Origin: Eutrophocola sp965662685 | Lineage (GTDB): Bacteria > Pseudomonadota > Gammaproteobacteria > Pseudomonadales > Pseudohongiellaceae | Reading direction: 5' to 3' | Length of the DNA stretch: 64,000 nt | Assembly (NCBI GenBank): GCA_965662685.1 | Contig: CBFIIQ010000008.1 | Span: forward strand, 20,283-84,282 | Program-made: the position numbers and the translations under genes | In this document: in pieces, positions 51,702 to 60,707 of the stretch | How the letters are laid out: each line of letters starts with the position of its first letter | Numbering within the stretch: the first letter of the stretch is position 1 | Notes under the pieces: model-generated | The model's input: the letters and a program-made list of their open reading frames with translations, nothing else | Told to the model about the DNA's origin: nothing | Databases searched by the model: none

Positions 51702-52673
51702 ATGGATAAATCCGCGCTGAAAAATAGCGCCATTCGCACTATTGAACTTGAAAAGTCTGCTGTGGCAAGATTGACTGAACGCATTGACGATGAGTTCTTC
51801 ACTGCCTGTGAACTGATCCTTGAATGCCAGGGTCGGATTATCGTGATGGGCATGGGCAAATCCGGACACATCGCCAACAAAATTGCCGCCACACTTGCCA
51901 GCACCGGAACTCCGGCACATTTTGTACATCCGGCAGAAGCCAGCCATGGCGATATCGGTATGGTGACAGCGAAAGACGTCGTCATTGCCATTTCCAATTC
52001 AGGTACTACAGCGGAAATAGAAACCATCCTGCCAATCCTGAAAAGAAAGGCCGTGCCGCTCATCGCCCTGACTGGCAATCCGCACTCGCTCCTGGCCCAG
52101 GAAGCCAATGCCAATCTGGATGCCAGTGTAGAACTGGAGGCCTGCCCTCTCGGGCTTGCTCCGACCACTAGCACCACTGCTGCGCTGGTGATGGGGGATG
52201 CCCTTGCCATGGCCCTGCTTGAGGCACGGGGATTTACAGCAGAAGACTTTGCCTTTTCCCATCCTGGCGGCAATCTTGGCCGACGCCTGTTACTCAAAGT
52301 TGCCGACATCATGCACCAGGGAGACGACATTCCCCGGGTCACTGAAACCACTACAATAAAAGATTCACTGCTGGAGATGTCAGCCAAAAAACTGGGTATG
52401 ACAACTATTACCAACGATAAGAGTGAGGTATGCGGCGTCTTTACTGATGGCGATCTTCGCAGATTTCTGGATAGTGGCAGTGATATCAATGAAACCAGAA
52501 TAGAATCAGTAATGACCAGTAGTTATAAATCAATTCACAGCAACGCTCTTGCCTCTGAAGCAGCAAAAATAATGCAGGATAACGAGATCTATTCACTCAT
52601 GGTGATGGATGCCGAGGATCAGTTCCATGGCATTGTAACCATGCACGACCTGCTGAAAGCCAACGTCGTCTAG
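51702..52673 (+). CDS. kdsD: KdsD, D-arabinose 5-phosphate isomerase
   Basis: Converts ribulose 5-phosphate to arabinose 5-phosphate, the precursor of the LPS sugar Kdo. The 323 residues contain a SIS domain (GMGKSGHIANKIAATLASTGTPA; FVHPAEASHGDIGM; ISNSGTTAEIE) and two CBS domains (about 205-320, VADIMHQGDDIPRV onward). Normal length and normal position before kdsC. Confidence 0.97.
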   Translation: MDKSALKNSAIRTIELEKSAVARLTERIDDEFFTACELILECQGRIIVMGMGKSGHIANKIAATLASTGTPAHFVHPAEASHGDIGMVTAKDVVIAISNSGTTAEIETILPILKRKAVPLIALTGNPHSLLAQEANANLDASVELEACPLGLAPTTSTTAALVMGDALAMALLEARGFTAEDFAFSHPGGNLGRRLLLKVADIMHQGDDIPRVTETTTIKDSLLEMSAKKLGMTTITNDKSEVCGVFTDGDLRRFLDSGSDINETRIESVMTSSYKSIHSNALASEAAKIMQDNEIYSLMVMDAEDQFHGIVTMHDLLKANVV

Positions 52674-52710
52674 AGAGCAACCACAAATCATAAGGCCGAG
52701 CCGTCAGACT

Positions 52711-53241
52711 ATGGAAAACAAGCCACAAATCGATTTACTCGCCTCGAACATTAAATTACTGGTGCTTGATGTAGATGGAATCTTGTCCGATGGCAAATTG
52801 TACTTTGCCAACAGTGGTGAAGAGATAAAAACCTTTAACACCATGGATGGGCTCGGTCTTAAACTGCTTATGCAAGCTGGTGTCGAGGTTGCACTGATAA
52901 CAGGCAGAAAGTCTGAAATCGTAGAAGTACGTGCCAGGAATCTGGGCATCAGGCATGTTTTTCAGGGTAGCGATGACAAACTTGATATTCTTGATGCACT
53001 GTTGGAAAAGCTGGGACTGGATTATTCCAGCGTGGCCTATGCCGGCGATGATTTACCTGACCTTGCCTGCATCAAAAAGGCACAACTGGGTATTACTGTG
53101 CCAAACGGACATTTCCTTTTAAAGGAGTCTGCCGATGCCGTTACTTCTCGGGAGGGTGGGCATGGCGCCGTTCGGGAAATCTGTGACTGGATATTACAGG
53201 CACAGGGGAAATTTGATGATGCTGTCAGACCCTATCTATAA
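52711..53241 (+). CDS. kdsC: KdsC, Kdo 8-phosphate phosphatase
   Basis: HAD-family phosphatase of 176 residues that removes the phosphate from Kdo-8-P. The nucleophile motif is LDVDGILSDGKLYF, with ALITGRKSEIVEVRARNLGI and the C-terminal acidic pair in YAGDDLPDLACIKKA. It lies between kdsD and lptC in one operon. Confidence 0.97.
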   Translation: MENKPQIDLLASNIKLLVLDVDGILSDGKLYFANSGEEIKTFNTMDGLGLKLLMQAGVEVALITGRKSEIVEVRARNLGIRHVFQGSDDKLDILDALLEKLGLDYSSVAYAGDDLPDLACIKKAQLGITVPNGHFLLKESADAVTSREGGHGAVREICDWILQAQGKFDDAVRPYL

Positions 53242-53271
53242 ATTTTCTATTATTGAGCCTGTTAATCAGGT

Positions 53272-53904
53272 ATGAATCCTATCTTGTCTACTAAAACACC
53301 GGCATATAACCAGGAAACCTCTCCTCGCAGTAGCTTAAGGAAACATTTCCTGGCAATAGCTGTGTTGGCTGGTGTTATGTACTACCTGCTTGATAGCGCT
53401 ACCGATGACGAGGTACTCGCTATTAGCCGAATCCTGGAACTGCAGGCACAGGACTATGATTATTTCATGTCCGATATCGACAGTGTGCACTACCTGGAAA
53501 ATGGTTTTACCGATTATCGCTTCCAGGCTACCCGCCTCACTCATTATCCTAATCCGGAACAAAGTATTCTTGAAACACCGCAACTTTTACTGTTTAGCGA
53601 AGATGATTCAGCATGGGAAATCCAGGCTGCAAGCGGTAGCATTGAGTTCGACCCCGGCAGAAACCAGGACCGGCTGGAACTCAATGAAAATGTTATTATC
53701 AATGGCCTTACAGCAGATGGCAGAGCAATTAATATTTATACTGACAGTCTTACCATTTATCCAGAGGATAAACAGTTGAGCACGCAAAGCCCTGTGTTAT
53801 TTGAAAGCGCCGGCTTTCGCTCTACCAGTGTTGGAATTACAGCAGATCTTAATGCCAGTATTTTCAGGCAATTGGCCGATGGAAAATTTCAATATGAAAA
53901 CTAG
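53272..53904 (+). CDS. lptC: LptC, LPS export protein
   Basis: Bitopic inner membrane protein that receives LPS from LptBFG and passes it to LptA. It has 210 residues: a membrane helix at about 25-42 (FLAIAVLAGVMYYLLDSA) and a periplasmic beta-jellyroll with ARLTHYPNPEQSILETPQLLLF and GTAGSI-like ASGSIEF. Sequence similarity is loose, as usual; context is decisive. The C-terminus overlaps lptA by 11 bases. Confidence 0.93.
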   Translation: MNPILSTKTPAYNQETSPRSSLRKHFLAIAVLAGVMYYLLDSATDDEVLAISRILELQAQDYDYFMSDIDSVHYLENGFTDYRFQATRLTHYPNPEQSILETPQLLLFSEDDSAWEIQAASGSIEFDPGRNQDRLELNENVIINGLTADGRAINIYTDSLTIYPEDKQLSTQSPVLFESAGFRSTSVGITADLNASIFRQLADGKFQYEN

Positions 53905-54436
53905 ACCACGCCCTGTTCTTATAAAACTGCTTTGTGCGTTTCTGCCGGTGTTGTTGTTATTGACCAGCAAAAGCTCTGCACTACCCGAGGATGCCGAGCA
54001 GCCCATTCTTGGCACCTATGACAATAGCCTGCTATTGCTCGACGAAGGCAAACAGATTTTTTACGGCAGCGATGGTACCCCTGCCGAAATCAATCAGGGA
54101 ACATTAAAGATCTCAGGTGAAGAAATAAGCATCGAGCGGGCAGATGGTGAGGTTAAAAAAATTACCGTCACTGGCTCCCCCGCCCGTTACCAGCAACAAC
54201 CTGCTCTGGACCAGGCTATCGTGGTCGCTGAAGGACTCACCATCATTCTGGATTACGATACTCAGCATTTATCGGTAGATGAAGCAGCCAGGTTCAGCCA
54301 GGCTAATGATCTCTGGAGCGGCTGTCATATAGATTACTATCTGGAAAGCCGACAGCTTTCCACACCGCGATGTGATAATGGTGAGCAAGCCAGATTCATA
54401 CTTTCTCCCAGGAATGAACAACCGAAGCCACAATGA
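53894..54436 (+). CDS. lptA: LptA, periplasmic LPS bridge protein
   Basis: Oligomeric beta-jellyroll bridge carrying LPS across the periplasm. With ATG at 53894 it has 180 residues (E. coli 185) and a signal peptide (KLLCAFLPVLLLLTSKSSA). The body shows QIFYGSDGTPAEINQGTLKISGEEI, ITVTGSPARYQQ and a tail with two cysteines (SGCHIDYYL, STPRCDNGE). Upstream in-frame starts in lptC would place the signal peptide internally and were rejected. The end overlaps lptB as ATGA. Confidence 0.94.
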   Translation: MKTRPRPVLIKLLCAFLPVLLLLTSKSSALPEDAEQPILGTYDNSLLLLDEGKQIFYGSDGTPAEINQGTLKISGEEISIERADGEVKKITVTGSPARYQQQPALDQAIVVAEGLTIILDYDTQHLSVDEAARFSQANDLWSGCHIDYYLESRQLSTPRCDNGEQARFILSPRNEQPKPQ

Positions 54437-55158
54437 AAACACTTAGAGCGGTTAATCTGGCAAAATCCTACAAGGGCAGAAAGGTCGTTTCAGACACCTC
54501 CATGGAAATCAGCAGTGGTGAAATTATCGGCCTGCTGGGCCCCAACGGCGCGGGCAAGACCACCTCTTTTTATATGATTATTGGGCTTATTCGCGCAGAT
54601 CATGGCAAGGTCTATATCGATGATGAAGACATTTCCAAAGCCCCTATGCATGTCAGAGCCAGAAAGGGACTTGGTTACCTGCCCCAGGAAGCCTCTATCT
54701 TCAGAAAATTGACCGTGAAGGACAATATCCTGGCCATTCTGGAAACCAGGACTGATTTGAGCAAGGCCGAGCAGGAAGAAAAAGCACTTGCGCTAATGCA
54801 TGAATTTCATATCGGACACATAGCTGACACTCTTGGCATGAGCCTGTCCGGGGGAGAAAGACGCCGGGCAGAAATTGCCCGTGCACTGGCAATTGACCCG
54901 GCATTTATCCTGCTTGATGAGCCCTTTGCGGGTGTGGATCCCATTTCAGTCAACGATATCAAGCAGATAATACGTAATCTGAGCGAACGCGGAATCGGCG
55001 TGTTAGTGACAGATCATAATGTCAGGGAAACCCTGGATATTTGCCAGAAGGCCTATATCGTCAACGAAGGCTCTATCCTTGCTGCGGGCACGCCAGAAGA
55101 AATACTTTCTAATCAACAGGTTAGAGATGTTTATCTGGGGCATCAATTCAGACTTTAA
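54433..55158 (+). CDS. lptB: LptB, ATPase of the LPS export transporter
   Basis: Cytoplasmic ABC ATPase of the LptB2FG extractor. The 241 residues have Walker A GPNGAGKTT, the Q loop LPQEASIFRKLTV, signature LSGGERRRAEIARAL, Walker B FILLDEPFAGVDP and the H-loop TDHNVRETLDIC. Length and motifs are normal. It overlaps lptA by 4 bases. Confidence 0.98.
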   Translation: MKTLRAVNLAKSYKGRKVVSDTSMEISSGEIIGLLGPNGAGKTTSFYMIIGLIRADHGKVYIDDEDISKAPMHVRARKGLGYLPQEASIFRKLTVKDNILAILETRTDLSKAEQEEKALALMHEFHIGHIADTLGMSLSGGERRRAEIARALAIDPAFILLDEPFAGVDPISVNDIKQIIRNLSERGIGVLVTDHNVRETLDICQKAYIVNEGSILAAGTPEEILSNQQVRDVYLGHQFRL

Positions 55159-55303
55159 GCCGGAATAGTAATAATCGACATTTCCATCTGCCCGGCACAA
55201 TAGCCAGTATTTAATGCTCTGAAACTCCCGAATATCGCCATTTTGCAAGCAATGCAATAATCATTCCTGATATCAGGAAATTGTGTCACCTTACCCTGAA
55301 ATT

Positions 55304-55312
55304 TGCTATTCT
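55304..55312 (+). promoter_or_regulatory. Candidate extended -10 promoter of rpoN
   Basis: TGCTATTCT fits TGnTATAAT with two mismatches; TTGTGT lies 20 bases upstream of the hexamer, a slightly long spacing. It is in the 237-base space between lptB and rpoN. Confidence 0.35.
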
Positions 55313-55395
55313 TGCGCTCCTGATCAGGGTCCTTCACAGCCTGGATTGAAGCCAAAGCTGCCAAGAGACAAATCATATAATCAAAATCAGTATTT

Positions 55396-56934
55396 ATGAA
55401 ATTATCGCTCCAGTTAAAGTTGGGTCAACAACTTACGATGACTCCTCAATTGCAACAGGCTATCCGCTTGCTGCAACTGTCTACGCTGGATCTGCAACAG
55501 GAAATTCAGGAAGCACTGGAATCCAATCCACTGCTGGAAATAGACGAATCATCTGAAACAAATGATTCACCGGAGTCCGGCGAATCCAGAGATGAGGGTG
55601 ATTTCTCCCAGAACGACGACTTTACAGCCAACATCAATTCCCAGTCATCTGAATCCAACCAGAAACCAGAGCAGGCTCAGAATGACGATTTTGCCAGTGG
55701 TGATAATTGGGAAGACAAATCCATTCCGGACGAGTTATCCACCGATAGCAATTGGGATGACATTTATACCAACACCAACCTTCCCACGTCATCCTCTGCC
55801 GGCAGCAGCGGCGATGATTTTGACTTCGAATCACGCAATTCCAAAGTTGATACTCTTCAGGATCATCTTAACTGGCAGCTCAACCTGACGCCAATGTCAG
55901 ATGGTGACAGACTGATTGCCATGGCGATCATCGACGCTATAGATCCTAATGGCCAGTTGACCGTCACTATTGAATCGATTCATGCCTCGTTGATGCGCGA
56001 ACTCGATATCGATGAAGACGAAGTACTGGCTGTGTTACATCGTATCCAGCAATTTGATCCTGTCGGCGTTGGCTACCGCGACCTGAAAGAATGCCTGAGT
56101 CTGCAACTCAAACATATCGATCCGGATTTCCCCGGTATAGAAAATGCAGAACGTATAATTATCAACCACCTGCCGCAACTAGCCAGCCATGACTACGGCC
56201 ACATACTCAAAGCTCTGAAACTGAAAGAGCCTGAACTGAAAGAAGCGCTTAAAATTATTCTCAGCCTGAATCCCAAACCCGGCTCAGAAATCACCGAATC
56301 TGACACCACGTATATTATTCCAGATGTGTTCGTCACCAAGAAAAATGGTGTCTGGCAGGCAGAATTGAATCCGGAAACAGCACCAAAAATTCGTGTTAAC
56401 CCGGAATATGCCATGCTGGCTAATAGCAAGAGTAGTGATGCTGATAATACTTTTATCAAGGAAAATCTTCAGGAAGCACGCTGGTTCATCAAAAGTCTGC
56501 ATAGTCGCAATGATACGCTGATGAAAGTGTCCAACAAGATTATTGAGCATCAGAAAGGCTTTCTGGATTATGGCGATGAAGCAATGAAACCACTGGTATT
56601 ACATGACATCGCAGAAGCCGTTGGCATGCATGAATCTACTATATCAAGGGTAACCACCCAAAAATACATGCATACGCCACGGGGTATTTTTGAGCTGAAA
56701 TACTTTTTTTCCAGTCATGTTGGTACTGAGGGGGGAGGTGAATGTTCATCTACCGCAATAAGAGCACTAATTAAAAAACTGGTGGCATCGGAAAACCCAC
56801 AGAAACCATTAAGCGACAGCAAAATTACACAATTGCTTTCCGATCAGGGTATTAATATTGCCAGACGAACAATTGCGAAATACCGTGAATCTTTATCTAT
56901 TGCACCATCGAACGAGAGAAAACGGCTTTTATAA
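55396..56934 (+). CDS. rpoN: RpoN, sigma-54 factor
   Basis: Alternative sigma factor that needs activator ATPases and recognises GG-N10-GC promoters. The 512 residues show a Gln/Leu-rich region I (QLKLGQQLTMTPQLQQAIRL), a long acidic, Ser/Asn-rich region II (about 55-150), the core-binding and helix-turn-helix parts of region III, and the RpoN box ARRTIAKYRESL. A stretch before ptsN of only 71 bases means hpf is missing from this operon. Confidence 0.98.
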   Translation: MKLSLQLKLGQQLTMTPQLQQAIRLLQLSTLDLQQEIQEALESNPLLEIDESSETNDSPESGESRDEGDFSQNDDFTANINSQSSESNQKPEQAQNDDFASGDNWEDKSIPDELSTDSNWDDIYTNTNLPTSSSAGSSGDDFDFESRNSKVDTLQDHLNWQLNLTPMSDGDRLIAMAIIDAIDPNGQLTVTIESIHASLMRELDIDEDEVLAVLHRIQQFDPVGVGYRDLKECLSLQLKHIDPDFPGIENAERIIINHLPQLASHDYGHILKALKLKEPELKEALKIILSLNPKPGSEITESDTTYIIPDVFVTKKNGVWQAELNPETAPKIRVNPEYAMLANSKSSDADNTFIKENLQEARWFIKSLHSRNDTLMKVSNKIIEHQKGFLDYGDEAMKPLVLHDIAEAVGMHESTISRVTTQKYMHTPRGIFELKYFFSSHVGTEGGGECSSTAIRALIKKLVASENPQKPLSDSKITQLLSDQGINIARRTIAKYRESLSIAPSNERKRLL

Positions 56935-57005
56935 GTTATCAAACTTTTATTAAATTTAATTTCATTTTTGAATGCCAAATAAAGCAATAAAGAGAAGAAA
57001 TAGTT

Positions 57006-57482
57006 ATGGAACTGAAATCAATCCTGTCCCCTGATCTTACCTTTTGTAATATCCAGGGTGTCAGTAAAAAAAGATTACTGGAAACCAGTGCAGAACTTAT
57101 TGCCGAAAAAATCAGCAGTGTAGATGCCAATCAGATTTACAACGCCCTTATCGCCCGGGAACAACTGGGTAGTACAGGACTGGGTAATGGGATTGCCATT
57201 CCCCATTGCCGTGTACCGAAATGTGAAAGCACCATTGGTTGCCTGGTAAAACTGGAACAGGGTATAGACTTTGACGCGATAGATGGAAAACCGGTGGATT
57301 TACTTTTTTATCTGCTGGTACCTGAAAACACGATAGAAGGCCACCTTGAAGTATTACGAAACCTGGCCGAGCGTTTCAATGACAGTGACTATTGCGCCAA
57401 TTTAAGAGGCTGTACCAGCAATGCCGATCTTTTTGCTGCAGCGACAGCAGAACTGGCGAATCCGGACAGCACAGCGGTTTAG
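57006..57482 (+). CDS. ptsN: PtsN, nitrogen PTS enzyme IIA
   Basis: Regulatory PTS protein of 158 residues, phosphorylated at the histidine in GIAIPHCR. It shows the IIA-Ntr fold: KRLLETSAELIAEK, LGSTGLGNGIAIPH and KPVDLLFYLLVPENT. In Proteobacteria it links nitrogen and carbon state to potassium uptake and envelope stress. It follows rpoN, though without hpf between them. Confidence 0.96.
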   Translation: MELKSILSPDLTFCNIQGVSKKRLLETSAELIAEKISSVDANQIYNALIAREQLGSTGLGNGIAIPHCRVPKCESTIGCLVKLEQGIDFDAIDGKPVDLLFYLLVPENTIEGHLEVLRNLAERFNDSDYCANLRGCTSNADLFAAATAELANPDSTAV

Positions 57483-57505
57483 TTATTAAACCTTGGCAAC
57501 AATTG

Positions 57506-58363
57506 ATGAAACTTATTGTTATCAGTGGAAGGTCAGGATCCGGCAAGAGTACCTGTCTTCATGTGCTCGAAGATATCGGTTACTACTGCGTTGATAACCT
57601 GCCTGCAAGCATGTTGGGGACACTTACTGAAAGTGTCAGCAAAGATCTGCATCCCGAGTTCCAGGAAGTAGCCGTCAGTATCGATGCGCGAAATATTTCT
57701 GAAGACCTGGAAAAGTTTCCGCATATTTTTGAGAATCTGGACAGCAAAAAAATAGAGCGTCAGATTATTTTCCTTGATGCCGACGACAATACCCTGTTGA
57801 AACGCTTCAGTGAAACTCGCCGCAGACATCCCTTGACCAGCGAAAAGCTTGGGTTGCTGGAAGCTATAAAAAAAGAAAAACAGTTACTGGCACCGATTAT
57901 TTCACTTTCAAACCTGACCATTGATACAAGCTCCCTGTCACTGCATCAGCTACGTGACATCGTCAAGAATCGCGTCACCAGTAAAGCCGGTACCGGCCTG
58001 TCGGTCCAATTTCAATCGTTTGGTTTTAAACATGGGGTGCCGGTGGACGCCGACATGGTATTCGATGTCAGATGCCTTCCCAACCCATACTGGGTTGTCC
58101 ACCTGCGTGGTCTGAGTGGTCTGGACAAAGAGGTCGCAGACTATCTGGATTCCCAGCAGGAAGTGCAGGATATGTATAAGGATATCAAGGATTTTCTGAC
58201 GCGCTGGTTACCAAAGTTTGAGGCCAGTAATAGAAGTTATATTACTATTGCCATCGGCTGTACCGGCGGGCAACACAGATCTGTCTATCTTTGTGAAAAA
58301 TTGAAACTGGAATTAAACACGACAAGCTATAACGTTCAGGTCAGGCATAAAGAAATCAGCTGA
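57506..58363 (+). CDS. rapZ: RapZ, RNase adapter / nucleotide-binding protein
   Basis: P-loop protein of 285 residues that in E. coli directs RNase E to the sRNA GlmZ and so controls glucosamine-6-phosphate synthesis. Walker A is SGRSGSGKSTCLHVLEDIGYYCVDNLPASML; the second half has DVRCLPNPYW and the C-terminal AIGCTGGQHRSVYL with the metal/phosphate-binding set. The start at 57506 was chosen because the family begins MKLIVISGRSG; the upstream frame is a shadow within ptsN. Confidence 0.97.
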   Translation: MKLIVISGRSGSGKSTCLHVLEDIGYYCVDNLPASMLGTLTESVSKDLHPEFQEVAVSIDARNISEDLEKFPHIFENLDSKKIERQIIFLDADDNTLLKRFSETRRRHPLTSEKLGLLEAIKKEKQLLAPIISLSNLTIDTSSLSLHQLRDIVKNRVTSKAGTGLSVQFQSFGFKHGVPVDADMVFDVRCLPNPYWVVHLRGLSGLDKEVADYLDSQQEVQDMYKDIKDFLTRWLPKFEASNRSYITIAIGCTGGQHRSVYLCEKLKLELNTTSYNVQVRHKEIS

Positions 58364-58400
58364 ACCTGAAAGCCATCAACTAAACAGTAGCAAGCGGCTT

Positions 58401-58676
58401 ATGATTGAATCATTAATAACTATCAAGAATAAAACTGGCCTGCATGCCCGTGCAGCAGCCAAGCTCGTAGAAACCATTTCAGTTTTTACCAGTACTGTAG
58501 AACTGCGTAATGGTGAAAAAACAGTCGACGGCAAAAGCATCCTTTCCGTCATGATGCTGGCAGCCTCTCCCGGCACAGACCTGACACTGATTGTTGATGG
58601 TGAAGATGAAAATGAAGTCGTGAAAGCAATCATCGCACTGGTGGATAATAATTTTGGAGAAGATGATCACGTTTAA
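58401..58676 (+). CDS. ptsO: PtsO (NPr), nitrogen PTS phosphocarrier
   Basis: HPr-like protein of 91 residues that passes phosphate from EI-Ntr to PtsN through the histidine in GLHARAAAKL. The second-site motif is GKSILSVMMLAASPGTDL, where HPr-Ser46 is at the S of KSIL. The position after rapZ is the conserved end of the rpoN operon. Confidence 0.96.
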   Translation: MIESLITIKNKTGLHARAAAKLVETISVFTSTVELRNGEKTVDGKSILSVMMLAASPGTDLTLIVDGEDENEVVKAIIALVDNNFGEDDHV

Positions 58677-58756
58677 CAGGATCAAGCCTCAAACTTAATC
58701 TTCCCGGAACAGTCAGGCTGTTATACTTAGATGCACAATACTGGAAGGCTGTATCC

Positions 58757-60115
58757 ATGCTGGATAACAAAGACAAAAGCATACAAACACAGGAACAGCT
58801 TGAAGAGCTAGGAACAGCTCTTGAGAGCGGTGCCTTTGTGCGTGTCAGGCGCATGCTGAACGCTCTTCCCGCAGCCACCATTGCCCACCTGCTTGAATCC
58901 TCTCCCCATACTGCCCGTGAAGTGCTCTGGCAGTTGGTAGAAAAAGATAATGAAGGGGAAGTACTTAACTATCTTAACGAGGATATCCAGGCTGACATTC
59001 TTGGCAAATTAAGTCCCGAAGAAGTTGCCTCCCTCACCGAAGGTCTCGAAACCGATGATATAGCAGATATTCTGCAGCAGCTCCCTGAAAAGGTAATACA
59101 ACAGGTTCTGCTGACCATGGACGAACAGGACCGCAATCGTCTGGAAGCGGTCTTGTCTTACCAGGAAGACACTGCCGGGGGACTGCTTAATACCGACACC
59201 ATAACAGTGCGGCGCTTTCACACACTGGATGTAGTACTACGCTATTTACGCCGCCACAACGAAATCCCTCACATGACTGACAAGATCCTGGTAGTCAGCC
59301 GGGATGATCATCTGGTTGGCACATTACCACTGCGCACTTTGCTGGTATCAGATCCCAATGCCACTGTGGATGAAGTGATGAACACAGACTACCAGGCGAT
59401 TCCGGTCAGCATGAGCGCCAAAGAAGTGGCGCAACTGTTTGAGCGTATGGACCTGGTATCGGCTCCTGTTATAAATGAAGATGGCAAATTGCTCGGACGT
59501 ATTACAATTGATGACGTGGTCGATGTGATCCGTGATGATGCTGATCACTCACTGATGGGTATGGTCGGTCTGGACGAGGAAGATGATACTTTCGCCCCGG
59601 TAATGAAGACCAGTAAACGTCGTGCCCTGTGGCTTGGAATCAATCTCATCACTGCTTTTATTGCCGCCACGGTTATCAGCCAGTTTTCAGCTACCATTGA
59701 CCAGGTTGTTGCGCTGGCAGTACTGATGACAATCGTCGCCAGTATGGGCGGGGTCGCCGGCAACCAGACCCTCACGCTGGTGATTCGCAGCATGGCATTG
59801 GGTCAGATAGGTAAAACCAATGCCCGTTGGCTGATGAATCGAGAATTAAAAGTGGCATTTCTCAATGGCATTTTGTGGGCCGTTGTCGCTGCCGTTGTTG
59901 CGGCTATCTGGTTCTCTGATATCACGCTTGGCTATATATTTGCCGGTGCCATGATTATTAACCTGATGACCGCAGCACTGGCTGGGGCCTTTCTGCCGAT
60001 GATGCTTAAATCTTTAAATATTGATCCGGCACTGGCTGGCGGCGTCGCCCTGACCACCATTACTGACGTGGTTGGCTTCATGTCCTTTCTTGGCCTTGCG
60101 GCAATTTTTTATTAA
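58757..60115 (+). CDS. mgtE: MgtE family magnesium transporter (second copy)
   Basis: A 452-residue Mg2+ channel/transporter of the standard form: acidic N domain (about 20-135), CBS pair (about 140-260) and membrane domain (about 285-452) with ASMGGVAGNQTLTLVIRSMALGQI and the C-terminal TTITDVVGFMSFLGLA. It matches the family more closely than the copy at 10911, in particular the GNQ motif, and so is the likelier housekeeping transporter. The first start codon gives a normal N-terminus. Confidence 0.95.
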   Translation: MLDNKDKSIQTQEQLEELGTALESGAFVRVRRMLNALPAATIAHLLESSPHTAREVLWQLVEKDNEGEVLNYLNEDIQADILGKLSPEEVASLTEGLETDDIADILQQLPEKVIQQVLLTMDEQDRNRLEAVLSYQEDTAGGLLNTDTITVRRFHTLDVVLRYLRRHNEIPHMTDKILVVSRDDHLVGTLPLRTLLVSDPNATVDEVMNTDYQAIPVSMSAKEVAQLFERMDLVSAPVINEDGKLLGRITIDDVVDVIRDDADHSLMGMVGLDEEDDTFAPVMKTSKRRALWLGINLITAFIAATVISQFSATIDQVVALAVLMTIVASMGGVAGNQTLTLVIRSMALGQIGKTNARWLMNRELKVAFLNGILWAVVAAVVAAIWFSDITLGYIFAGAMIINLMTAALAGAFLPMMLKSLNIDPALAGGVALTTITDVVGFMSFLGLAAIFY

Positions 60116-60139
60116 TCCATAACTATTTAAGAAAGACTG

Positions 60140-60658
60140 ATGAGCGAAGAACAAGAATATTGGGATGATTCAGAAGACGACCTGGTCAGCAAAACCCAGC
60201 GCAAGAAAGAAATGCTGGCGCTCCAGGAACTTGGTGAAAAGCTTACTGAAGCCGCACCTTCCCTGCTTGAAAAATGCCAGCTTCCTGAGCAGCTGTTACA
60301 TGCCATCAATGAGTACAAGCGTATTCCGAAAAGGCGGGGAGCGCGCAAAAGACAATTACAGTATATCGGCAGGGTAATGCGTGATGTCGATGTAACCAAG
60401 ATCAGATTGGTACTTGATGAAGATGGGCAACAGGCGCTTAAAGAGAATATGCGTTTTCAGCGCCTGGAAAAAATCCGTGAGAGACTGTTAGAGGGCGACC
60501 AGCTTATGCTGGATGAATTAATAGGTAAAAGTCCTGATCTTGATATTCAGTATATTCGCCAGCTGGTCAGACAGGCTGCAAGGGAATCCAGCAATGGCAA
60601 ACCACCCGCTTCATCAAGAAAACTGTTTTCCTACCTGAAAGAATTATCCAATATTTGA
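60140..60658 (+). CDS. darP: DarP (YjgA), 50S assembly-associated protein
   Basis: A 172-residue helical, highly charged protein of the UPF0307/YjgA family that binds late 50S assembly intermediates in E. coli. The motif KTQRKKEMLALQELGEKL, then RGARKRQLQYIGRVMRDVD, is diagnostic. It lies 24 bp after mgtE and convergent with apbC. Confidence 0.95.
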   Translation: MSEEQEYWDDSEDDLVSKTQRKKEMLALQELGEKLTEAAPSLLEKCQLPEQLLHAINEYKRIPKRRGARKRQLQYIGRVMRDVDVTKIRLVLDEDGQQALKENMRFQRLEKIRERLLEGDQLMLDELIGKSPDLDIQYIRQLVRQAARESSNGKPPASSRKLFSYLKELSNI

Positions 60659-60707
60659 AGATGCTTTTCAGTGACCAGCCGCTGGCCACACAGAGGCCAC
60701 CGCTGCA

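Noticed and set aside
51677..52489. 270-residue frame on the minus strand
   Set aside because: It is antisense to kdsD, whose product is a clear full-length match; composition is typical of a shadow frame.
53801..53893. Longer lptA start
   Set aside because: It would put the signal peptide 31 residues inside the protein and extend the overlap with lptC.
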